A stretch of 64,000 bases of DNA, from NCBI GenBank assembly GCA_949358305.1, contig OX442316.1, forward strand, positions 2,976,001 to 3,040,000. Direction: 5' to 3'. The translations under genes and the position numbers were made by a program. Positions 1 through 11,600 of the stretch are shown here, one piece after another. The notes under the pieces are model-generated. The model saw only the letters and a list, made by a program, of their open reading frames with translations, did no database searches and was not told where the DNA came from. How positions within the stretch are numbered: the first letter of the stretch is position 1; each line of letters opens with the position of its first letter. The DNA comes from Strigamia acuminata. Lineage: Eukaryota > Arthropoda > Chilopoda > Geophilomorpha > Linotaeniidae.

Positions 1-1483
1 GAAAGTTACCCAAAACTCCACTGCTAAAAGACACCACAAAGATTTATTTTTCTAATAAATTTAATTTGTAAAAGCAATCAATCAATTCTAACAAATGTCT
101 GTTCAATTTAAAAATTTTTGAGCTATTATTCCTTTTTTTTTGTACATGTGATAGTGGCATGTACAAGTTGAGAATGATGAAATAAGAACTGAGTAGAGAG
201 AATACGAGATTTTAGTAGAAAAAACTATAAAAGTGGACAAAGCAAGAAAAAAGAGCCAAAAAAGAAACGAAAAAAACATTCACTATAGAATTTTTGTTAT
301 CTCTTATACATTTGTGCACTCAATTTGTTTTGAGATTGCAGATGTATTTTCAAACAAGAAGAGAAGAAGAAGAAAGGGCATTGCGCAGAATATCGAGAGA
401 GATGCCGCTATCTGAGAAAAATTTACAGGGCAAAGAAAACTTTGCTCCAAACATTTGGTATAGCAGCATTTATAATCGGTATTGAAACAATTTCAACAGT
501 TTTGTGGTTTTTTTTTTATGAAATTAAATTAGAAAATAAAGAAGAGTATAGCAGCAGTCAATAAAAATAAGTTCAACCAGCAGAAATTAAGAAAGAAAAG
601 CTCATAGAATGTCTAAAATATCTAAACTCAATTTGTGTTTAGAAAAGAGAAGAAAGTTGAAGGTGGGAGATGATAGTTGTTGGCTGTTTTTGGCTTCTTT
701 TGCTGATGTTTTGCTTTCTTTAGCTGCAGTTTTTTCAATCGCGACCCAAGAGATCAACAGTTGAAAAAAAGTATAGATAGCATGTTAATTTCAGGAAATA
801 TTGTATAGCTTATAAAGAATCATAGTGAGGGCCAACGTAGAGTTTGTGAAGCCTAATCTACTATGTTTCTTTTAGATATACTAGTACTTGTAAGTTATAT
901 TGTTTCTTAATGATAGTTTGTTATAATATAAATTTAATACATCATCATTTGTAATAACCCTTGATGCATAGTTTATAGTTTTTCTTTATAATTCTACAGT
1001 TATAGTTATACCGGTACTTAATGTAAGTTATACATGTTGTGTTAGTTCTTTAACCACGATGGCTGTTTCTTTGCGTACTCCAAACACATCCATATACATC
1101 AGCTCGAGAAAGACAATAAAAGCTGCAAAGCCAAAAACAGCTGCAAAGCCAGCAAAGGCTATAAAGCCTACCGGTAGCGCAGGTGGCAGTCCCATTATTC
1201 CAGGTATACAACGCTGGTGCCTACGCCCAAGCTCTCATTCAGCAACAGAACAACTTGTGTTGTGGTGGTTGGTGGTCACCAGAAAAGGTTAAGAATATAA
1301 AAGTCGTATTTTTTTCCTTGCCAGAATTAGTTCTGTTTTTATATTTTATTTTAGTTTATTTTAAATCAGACATATTTCTGCGGGTTTGAGTTTATTGCGT
1401 TTTTGTTATGTTGCAAAAAATAAGCAAGTTGGAATATGTGGGTGGTTGCCAGGGCAACCAGACTGCTAGCAAGAGTGAGACAG

Positions 1484-1570
1484 GAAGCATTTCCTGTGGA
1501 GGAGGAAAACTCCTCAGTCTGATTTTACTCTTTGCTTCAACACCACGGAAAAACTGTCTTGAAAACCTAG
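1484..1570 (+). repeat. copy of a dispersed repeat also present in units A, B and C
   Basis: The stretch contains GGAAGCATTTCCTG, GAGGA, CTCCTCAGTCTGA, AACACCAC and AAACTGTCTT in order. The same blocks, in the same order and spacing, occur near 30745-30835, 42867-42965 and 56232-56330. The copy here is the most diverged. It is probably a piece of an interspersed element. Confidence 0.5.
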
Positions 1571-1957
1571 AAATTCAATTCACAGTTTGTGACGAGAACA
1601 TCCGTCGTCGCCATTTTACGTGAAGTAGAAACGATGAAGAAAGAAGTGAATTCGCAGATCACGTCGCGAATTCGTGCCGTTATAGAAGATCATCGGTGAA
1701 GAGATTCGTTATTCGCCATAACAGAATAAATTAAGTCTGTTTTTAAGAAAGATAGTCTATTTATTGTCTTTGATTGGCTTAATTCTCAATTAAGTCAATC
1801 AATTGCTTGAATTAGATTAGCTTAGAGTTTGTGTAGAGAATTTTTAGAAAGTATAAGTCCCGGTTCAGCATCAAGTGCTTTTGGTTGTTAGTAAGCGTGG
1901 GACATTGAGATTACAAAGATTCCACAGCCAAAAAAAGTTGCAAATGCTTTAAAATCC

Positions 1958-2278
1958 ATGACAGCTGCAAAGAACCAAAAACGCAAACAGCTGGGAAGAA
2001 GTCAAAAACAAGTGTCGGGTCCGATAGCGCAGGCGGCGAACGCGCAGGTGGCCGTCCCGTTTTTCCAGGTATATAACGCTGTGAATTACGCCCCTGCACT
2101 GATACAGCAGCAAAACAATTCATCCGAACCAAGTGCCATCATGGATGTTGCCATCTACTTCGTGTACCCAACAGGGTCCGCCGCCGGGATTTCCGAAGTT
2201 TTCTTTACCGATGCCTGCCACGGGGGCAAAGATAAACAAAGGAGACAAAATAAAAAAAACTCAAGACCAAACCCTCAG
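1958..2278 (+). CDS. unrecognised exon-like open frame (possible gene fragment)
   Basis: An open frame of about 107 codons runs to a good splice donor (CAG followed by GTACTC). It is basic at the start (KNQKRKQLGRSQKQ), then reads QVAVPFFQVYNAVNYAPALI and a Q/N run, then a basic tail. A second, diverged copy of the middle (VPLFQVYNAGAYAQALIQQQ) lies at about 1183-1260, so this exon was duplicated locally. No family is recognised. It could be a real exon of a lineage-specific gene or a transposon remnant; the repeat-rich setting favours the latter. Confidence 0.25.
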
Positions 2279-2828
2279 GTACTCGTGTGTGCAATTAATA
2301 ATTAATAATTAATAATTCAATTTTTTTTTACACAGGCAAAAAACAAAACAAGTGCTAAAAATTGTAACTATTTGCCACAATTTGAAAGATTGTCTCTATT
2401 TATTGTCTCTATTTGCTACAATTTGAAAGATTGTCTCTATTTATTGTCTCTATTTGCTACAATTTGAAAGACTTGTTTCAAAAAATTTCGTGCTAAAAAT
2501 TCAGACGTTAGATAAAAATTTCTGTGATTAATAAAATTAAAGTCAGAAGCAATCAGTTTGATTTTCCAATTACCGGTAACAACAACACGAGCGGATAATG
2601 TAATTTAGAAAAGCATCCCTCTCTGATCTGTTCTGTTAACTCACCCTCGCTACTGTCCGAATCGAGCACGGCAGACGCGTAATAAACCTCGATGCATAGT
2701 TTATACTTTTATAGTTTATCTTTATAGCTCTACAGTTTATTTTTATATTTTTATAGTTTATAGCAAGCGGAGCATCCAGGAAACGGACACAACCAGGACT
2801 CAGATGTATACGGCTTGAAACAGAACAC

Positions 2829-3210
2829 GTGCTCGCCAACAAAATACAACAAAATACGTGGGCGCCAATTACGGGTCCGTCACAGTCACTGCCTATACAA
2901 AACTATCAGCCACCCGTTCTACCGGGGTCACCACGGCCAGTTAGGCCAAAAAAGGCACGGAAATCACTGAAGAAACAAGCGAAAGGAACAACATACGGCT
3001 TTGAGTACGTAGCTCTTGATTTTGACATGCAAGTGCGAATCGCCTTAAAGAAGTGCCCGAAAAGAATCTCGTTCGAGAATGATGACAGTCAAATCTGTGA
3101 TAAAAAGCCACGTTCATTAGGAGAGTGGAGCGTTTACGGACAACTAAATGTAAAGAGAGATTTGTATAAAGTAATTATAATCATGTATTTTACACAAATA
3201 TTTAGTTCAA
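2829..3210 (+). CDS. unrecognised exon-like open frame, proline/lysine-rich
   Basis: An open frame preceded by a possible acceptor (GAAACAG) encodes a Q/P-rich start (SQSLPIQNYQPPVLPGSP), a basic stretch (RPKKARKSLKKQAK), and a less biased part (FEYVALDFDMQVRIALKKC). It reaches a possible donor (CTAAAT followed by GTAAAG) near 3150. Codon use looks more gene-like than the flanks. No homologue is recognised. It may belong with the frame at 1958-2278, but the phases do not join simply, so no gene model is offered. Confidence 0.25.
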
Positions 3211-5614
3211 CGTTCCACCATCGGCAGAAATGAAGAAAGAAAACCTCGCAAAATGTGGAAACTCAATTGGAGTTTAGAAAAGAAACTTGCAGAAAAAATT
3301 TGTAAAAAGACAGATTTTTGTGAAAATAATTATGATCACATGCAAATTTTTAGCACAATGGTGAGGCATCAGGTAGGGCTAAGCAGTCACATTTTCAAAA
3401 ATGACAGCGTGATGCCACCGACAGGATTTGTGCAATTGCAATACCAAAAATAGCATTTATCGTGTACAGAAATAGAAAATGGCAGAGTTTATGAATGACG
3501 ATACATCGAGTTAACAATACAATTCTTGATGAATTGTATGAATTCCTTTAAATTAAGTTAAATCAGCAGAAATGAAGAAAGAAAAGCTCATTAAATGTCT
3601 AAACTCAATAAGTTTAGAGTTTAGAAAGGAGAAGGGAGCCGAAGAACAAGATCAATAGACCATGTGCACCAGGTCGACAAGTTGCGATAATTCGATTGAC
3701 CTATTACAAAAAAGAAAGGGTTGAGAACCCCCATCTGATGAAAATATTTTCCAAAATGTGGCAGTTGAACCGAACCAGATGATCTAAAGAAAAGCCAACA
3801 ACACCACGGGCGAGTGGACAACTACTGGACAACGAGATTAGAGCAAGCAAAGAGTGAAAAGCAAGAAATGGATAATCAAACCTTACAAAGCGGAAAACCG
3901 ATGAAATAGGTTTACCAATGAAATTTAAGAGCCAACCGAGCGACCGAGGCACTTCTGCTTGCTACAAAGAGCGAGAGAAGTGTGAGAAAACGAGCACATA
4001 ACATTGAAAAGGCATGCGCACAACAATGGAGAATGAAAGCCAACAATGAAATCGCAATACAAATAAATACATGGTTGAACGGGACTTCCGTACAATTAAA
4101 GTAAAAATGACGAGAATGGGCCAATTAGGCTGCTGTAGAATTCGAATACAAAAACCAAGCAAAACTGAGAAACCTTAGATGAATAGAATTCAAACTGAAT
4201 AAATATCAATTCGTGGGCAGAAAACCCTCTAGAAAAATAATAAGCCACTTTAGAAATCATCGGAACAATAGAAATATCATTTTAGAGATTAATTCTGTAA
4301 CCGTTAGGCTTAACTTGAAGATTTGCCAATCAGAGGCCAGCATTGGGAAATTCCCTGCAAATTAAAAGATACACATAATAATTGGAACACACGAAATTAA
4401 TACATTTTGAAATTAAATCACCTGAAATAACTCGGAATTATACATTAGAGAATATTCTAATTTATTAACTAAGCATGAGGAGGTAAAGTGTAGAAAATAA
4501 CAAATTACGTCACAAAATAAAACACTGTAATAATGAGTAGGACAATTAGTGATGTCATAAACCAAAATAGCAGTTCACTTGAAAAATACACGAAAAACGA
4601 AAATGTCTTATTAACGAATGGACGGATCTTCTTGAAACCAAAACGAAATGACAGAACTCGAAAAAATACCTCGAAAACTTTATTAGAACCGATTTTAAAC
4701 GACTTGGAAAACGAAATACAAACAGGACAAATCATTACTCAAAGTAGATTCATGATGTCTCACCACTTCTAAAGTAAATTTGAAGCCTTTAATAAACTCA
4801 AATCTTAGAAACAAAAATATCAACAGATAGAGGAGAAAAAACTGCATTTACTGCAATAAAAATTCGAACCTTAACTGAACTGACATTAAAATGAAAATTG
4901 CCGGTACATGGGCGTGTAAAACAGATATTGTGTACACTGCTGCACAGTCTCGCGGGACGACCTCAGATCCATTTACCGATTACACCAACACAAAGAGCGT
5001 GAAATAACCTACAAAATGATATAAAGAAAGTTTATTTTCAAACAAAAGAAAATTCAAAACTTTGAGAAAAGATGTATTAGCACGACTGAACTAGATATTG
5101 AAATTAAACGTATGACAAACTTCACAACTGAACTGGAATTGGTAAAAGCCAAGTTTTGAAAGTCGTGCATCGGCTAACGATTTAATCATGGCCGCCAATG
5201 TTTTGTTCTCATTTCGTAAAGAATGGTCCTTTTCTGATCGGTACAAATTTAATGAACAAAAAAATACATTTTATATAGTACATTAAACGTAAAATCATAT
5301 ATTAGGTCTCTTAAATATGATATTTTACCTCGATAACCACCAAAATAAAAAAAATATATAATTTTTCAAATTTTTTCAAATTTTATTTCACGTCAAAAAA
5401 TAAAAATAAAAATAACAAACTAAATAATCCTACAGATTAATACTTGACATAGTATAAAATGCACGTAAAAATCATGAATTCAATTATATGAACAATATAA
5501 TCACAAAAAAAAAGAAAAAAAAATTGAAATCGTTTCAATTTTCTTCCATTAATTAATTAATTAATTAATTAACCGGTATTTAATATTTCGTATTATACAG
5601 TGTTTGTCGACGCT

Positions 5615-8600
5615 TCAAACGTGTTTGACATCGCTCCGAAACGAATTAGTCGCCGTGGACTCGTTCATCAATATACAAGGCAGAGATTGGCGTGTGGACC
5701 ACGAGGCTGAGTTGTGACAATTCGTGTCGGGATCGTTATCGAGCAGCGATATGTCTTCGCTGCACTGAATGGAAGACGGCAGCGAGATTCGCACGTCGGG
5801 CTGCGCCATGCACGAGCTGGGCAACAGGTTTTCGGCGGGAACGGTGCGCTGCAGGATTTCGCTGCGAGTTTGCGGCCCGTTTATGTTCTCGGGGTTGTCG
5901 AGGCGCTCTTGGAAGAGCTGAGGGTCGCTGAAGCCCTTCAGGTCGTCGTAGTTCTCTTTGATCCACAGTTCGTCGATCGGGGCGTCGTCGATGAAGCGCA
6001 CGTTGTCGTCGAAGCGCACTTTTTCCGACACAGAGTCGTTGTCTTCGCTTAAATTCACGTTCACCTGCAGATGCAATTAGGGGAGTTAGTTGTTTGTTTC
6101 TTGTATTTCGCATCGAAAAAATCGTAAAAATTGTATCTAAAAAAGTGAATAATGTGGTTTTTGATGCAAATGCACGGTTTCGCCCTTAAAATGCATTTTG
6201 AATGCAAAAATCCCTCTTATTCGGCATAAAAATAAATTTTGTGATGTAAAATCTCTCATTTTCGGTCTAAAAATGGACATTTTGCACACAAAAATGAATT
6301 TTATGATTCAAAATTACATGTTTATGACCTAAAAATGCATTTTTGATACAATACCCCTTTTTGTCGCCCTAAAAATGCAAGTTTTTGCAGGCAAAAATGC
6401 ATTCGACTGGTGGAAATTCAGTGGAAAACATTTGGGTTCTAATTGGCAATTGCAGTCGGGCCCAAACCATTTCATTAGACCGTGGAAGCAAGCGTTATTG
6501 CATCGTTTTCATTGAAATTGACCTGTTTGCAATATTTATATTTCGTTTGGTTGTAATGGTTTAACATTGACGCTGTGTCTTCGTGGAAGGACGCCAGGGA
6601 CGGTTCATCTTCTTTGCACTGGACGTAAATAATTTCGTCGTGCGCAGCCATGTTGCTTGAGCACGGATCCACGTGCACCTCGACGGGGGTGCAGCTCGCG
6701 TAACATTCGTCACGATCCCTAGGAAATAAATTATTTAAATTTCAATTATTTAATTTGGTTGAATGATTTCAGATGTTACCTGTAGTTGAACATCGAACCG
6801 GCGAGAGCTTTGGTGCTGGCGTTGTCGTCCGCCATTGAAAAGTTGGCGGATCTTTCGCTTAAGCTCACTGTCATCGAGGCGGTTTCACTGCTGAAGCTGA
6901 AGCGCTTGTTCGAAGACACGTCAGCTTGCACTTCCAATCTGAGATAGATTATTAAATCTTAATCAATTCCAAGTGAAATTTTTTTTAAAAATCACTAAAT
7001 TTCACTGGATTCAATTGAGTAATTTAAAATAAATCGTTGAATTTCATTGAATTTCATTGAATTTCATTAAATTTCATTGGATTTCATTAAATTTCATTGA
7101 ATTTCATTGAATTTTATTGAATTTTGTTGGATTTCGTTGAATTTTTATTCAATTTTATTCAATTTCGTTGGATTTCATTGGATTTCGTTGAACTTTTTTT
7201 CAATTTTATTGAATTTCATTAAATTTCATTGAATTTCAATGCATTTCATTGGATTTAATTGAATTTTATTGAATTTCGTTGGATTTCATTTGATTTCGTT
7301 GAATATTTTTTCAATTGTATTTAATTTCGTTGGATTTCATTGAATTTCGTTGAATCAAGCCGAAAAAATCATTAAATTACATTGAACGAGACCAAATTTA
7401 AATTTAAAAAACAACATTCTCATCAAATAAAACCGCCAAACATTAAAAAAAACCTGAATACAAATAAAAAAAACAATTAAACCACCAAAAATTAATAGAT
7501 ATTTATTAGAAACCAACGTAAATAAAATCCAAAGAAAAAGCAAAAGCCAAATTTGTATTTGTACAACAAACATTTCCATTCGCAACAAAACTCGCGTGAA
7601 TTCGCATTAATTCCAAACAAATCCATTCGCCTTTACCTATGTCCCGTAGGTGCTCCTGTCATGCTGCTAATAATGCTCCCTGTTAAACTAGCACCAGCAA
7701 TCGCAGTATTGCTAGCACTCTCCCGGTCGCTGTCCCTCGTCAGCCCCATCCGGTCAAGATGGCTGCCACTGCCCGTACTTATGCTGGCCGACATTCCGAA
7801 CGAAACTTCACCTATACTTGGGTTAGCGACCCTGTGTCCACTCATGTCCACGCTCTGAGCATCTGAAATTGAACAATTTGATGAGAAATTCATTTTTCGG
7901 TTCAGGTTTTCGGTGTCATACCGGGCACGTGGCCGCCAGCAGCCAAGGAGAGGTCGTTCTCATCGTCGAATTCGATGCGCACACCCGAGGCTGACGTTGT
8001 TACGCCGCATCCGCCGCTGCGACACAGGGAAATGGGAACGACACCGTAAACATAGGCCAGCAGGATAGGAACACCAATACCTGCAATTCAACAAACGTTA
8101 TTGTACGTTTTGATTTATTCAGTTTATAAAAACGGTCGAAATAGTAGGCAAAAATGTGCGTGAGTTCGTTTTTAGGCCCGTTTGTTGTATCGTTTTTGCG
8201 TCGCCATCGTAAAATACTTTTTCTTTCGTTTAACCAACGAATTGTGGTTGTGGCCTCCAAATTTAAACAAAATTTAGCATTTAATCACATTTTGGGAGGT
8301 GGATGCTTCGCCTCAAAATGTTTATGACGCTTGAAAGTTTGATTCGTTGATTTAACATTCGAGGCGGCCATTTTGAATTTGGTTGTAAAAACCAAAAGCT
8401 GGCGTAAAGCGATTCATTCATTCGGTTTTTGCGGTTTTTGGTTTTGGCTGTTTTTGTGTCCATTCCGTTTATAGAAATGGTAAAAAGAGTAACTTTGATC
8501 GCACCTAGTGATTTCGGCCATTTTTGAGCAAAAATTATTAGTTTTTCTACCATTAATTCATTGAAAATGATCAATATTTCATTTTTTTCTGCCATTTTCA

Positions 8601-11600
8601 TTTGAAATGACCAATTTTACAATGATTGTGTGTAATTTTTCATAATTTCTGCCACTTCGAATAAAAATATTAGCCATACACATTTTCCAGATTTTTTTCA
8701 ACCATTTTTCACAGAATTTGAATAAATTTCGACAAATTTTTATAAACTTTTAACGATTTTTGGCCGAAATTTCATAAAAACTCGGGCAGATTACGAAAAA
8801 TCCACACGAAATTGCACTTTTCGTATTATTTACCAACAACTAATCCGGCTAGAATGGGAGAAACGAGTATCGACGCAGTGACACCACTCGTGATAGCAAT
8901 ATTTCGTTTGTGTTTCGACGCATTTTCAAATCTAGAATGAATCTAAAATAAAAACAAATTGAAACCAATTAAAACAAGCAAGACAAGAATAATAATCTAA
9001 TTTGACGCACCTTTCTTCCGACCCACACAGGAATGCCGATAATCATCGCCGGCACTGCGATCCCGGCCACCAAACCGATTCCGACCGGCGCTCCGACTAG
9101 CGTACCCAACTGCCACATAATCTTCTTCTTACGGCTCCACGGCTTCTTACCCCAAAAAGTGCATCCCGAAGGACTAAAAAACAAAACAAAACGCAAATAA
9201 GACAACAAAACAGCAACAAAGGCGAAAAAAGCTCTCAATTTATCAAAATATTTTTAGAAATGTGAAAAAATGTGACAAAAAATTGACAGAAATGTCAAAA
9301 ATAAAGAAATTAAATCGATAAACGTCGATAACAATCGATTAATGTCGACAAAGTACGATAAATTGCTACAAAATTCGATAAATATCTACAAAAATCAAAA
9401 CTAATCGATCAATTTCGACTGAAATCTACAAAATCTCACAAAATCGATTTAGAAAATAAAACAAATCGATATTTTACGACAAAATCAATTTAAAAAATGC
9501 TAAAAATCTATAAATTACAGCAAAATCGATTTAGAAAATGCTAAAAATCGATAAATTACGACAAAATCAATTTAAAAATAATAAAAAGCGACAAAAACGA
9601 AAAGAGTGGACAAAAAATGAATAAAAGATAATTGTCGTTACCTTAAATAATGTAAATCTGATATTTCCTTCATACACAACCAGCAGAACTCGGAGCCACA
9701 CACGGCGCAAGTCATGTGATTACAAGAGCCGTCGTCCATTTTAACAATTAGAATGTTACAGCGCGGGCAAGATTTGATGTCGTCGCCCGAGCGGTTCTGC
9801 ATGGCCGAATCCTGACTGAAACTGATGGAGGACGAGCGCACGTTCGGGGAGCGTTGAGCACGGGCCGCGTCGCACGTCTGGTTCGGGTGCCATTCTTGCT
9901 TGCAATGGTAGCAAAAGTACGTATTGCAGCCTGGACGTTCGCATTTCAGCTTCGGACAGCTCGCGCACCCACTGGCTATCACAGCAAAGCTAAAAAACAC
10001 AAATGTTCATTCAAATTTCTCACATATGGTACTTTCTTTAGCTTTGGCTGGCTTTTTTGTCGACAAATTTGTAGTTCGATTGGATTGGTTTGGCATATTT
10101 GATTGGATTGGTGTTATCAAATTTTGTTGATTTTCATTAATTGGTGTTGAATTTCATCAATTTTGTGTTGATTTTCATCAATTTTGTGTTGATTTTCATC
10201 AATTTTGTGTTGATTTTCATCAAATTTGTGTTGAATTTCATCAAATTTGTGTTCAATTTCATCAAATTTGTGTTCAATTTCATCAAATTTGTGTTGAATT
10301 TCATCAAATGTAGGTTGAATTTTATCAAATTTAGTTTGAATTTCGTCAATTTTTATTGAATTTACCCAAAATTTAGCTCAATTTTATAAATTTTTATTGA
10401 ATTTCACCAATTTTTAGCTCAATTTCATCAAATTTTATTGAATTTCATCACCTTATGATAAGTTTCATAAATTTTATTGAAATTCAACCAAATTTTTTGT
10501 TGAATTTCGTCAATTTTTATTGAATCTAACCAAAATTTAGCTCAATTTCACCAAATTTTCGCTGAATTTCATCAAATTTTCGCTGAATTTCATCAAATTT
10601 TCGCTGAATTTCATCAAATTTTCGCTGAATTTCATCAAATTTTCGCTGAATTTCATCAAATTTTCGCTGAATTTCACCAAATTTTCGCTGAATTTCATCA
10701 AATTTTCGCTCAATTTTATCAAATTTTCGCTCAATTTCATCAAATTTTCGCTCAATTTCATCAAATTTTCGCTCAATTTCATCAAATTTTCGCTCTATTT
10801 CATCAATTTTTATTGAATTTCATCACTTTTTGATAAATTTCATCAATTTTAGTTAAAATTTGAAAGCATTTGACTAACTTTTGAACGAATTTGTTCATTT
10901 TCGTTACACTTTTAGCGAATTCCGATGTATTTGTCTGAAAACGCCAGTCACCTGACAAAATTATACACTAGTTCAACCAAGAAGGTCACTTATTGATCAA
11001 TCGACTTAATTTCTGTCGACATTTCTTGTGAAAAGACTCGTTTGAGCACAACACATTTGATTTTTATGTTTTCTCTCTCTCAATGCTCCGCTAATTGATC
11101 AACTGCAATATCTTTACAAATTCCCATTTTCAATACCCCAAAATAAATGAAACCTTAACCAACACAAAAACCTTGACATCTTTCTTTCTTTCCCCCCAGC
11201 GATATTGATTTTATTTAGCCGCAAAATTAGCGTGTTTGGATGAGATTGAATCCAAAATTCCTTCCCACCAGAAAAAATACTAACTTGATGCAATTTAGAC
11301 ACGAAACTCAAAATTGATCAAATTTTTATAAGAATTTGATAGACTTTCAACAAAAAAATTGATTAAATTCAATAAAAATTAGTCAAAAAATTGATGAAAT
11401 TCAATATAAATTCGTCAAGATTGATAAAATTCAACAAAAATTCATTGAAAATTCGTCAAAATTGATAAAAATCAACAAAAATTCCGTCATAAATTGATGA
11501 AATTCAACGAAAATTCAATAAAAATTCGTCAAAATTGATGAATTTCAAAGAAAATTCGACAAAATTGATGCATTTCAAAGAAAACTCAATGAAAATTTGT

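Larger units (their letters stand above)
572..3640 (+). repeat. short dispersed repeat, three direct copies
   Basis: Three copies of a ~70-bp sequence are seen at about 575-650, 3222-3290 and 3560-3640. Each runs GCAGAAAT, AAGAAAGAAAA, CTC(A/G), AATGT, AAACTCAAT, then GTTTAGAAAAGAGAAG-like sequence. They lie in the same orientation in otherwise different surroundings. The family is not recognised. The listed span includes the sequence between the copies. Confidence 0.5.
1..5614. other. gene-poor, repeat-rich left flank
   Basis: No complete gene is recognised here. The stretch holds exon-like open frames near 1140-1290, 1958-2278 and 2829-3210, plus three copies of one short repeat. From about 3600 to 4800 there is A-rich plus-strand sequence that looks like a decayed coding region broken by many stops, possibly an old retroelement. 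A (TTAA)n tract lies near 5549-5572. 5260-5560 is plain AT-rich sequence, probably including 3' flank of the RNF19-type gene. Confidence 0.5.

Noticed and set aside
5692-6113. overlapping open frames on both strands near RNF19 exon 11
   Set aside because: They are shadows of the GC-richer last exon, which is fixed by splice sites and continuity with upstream exons.
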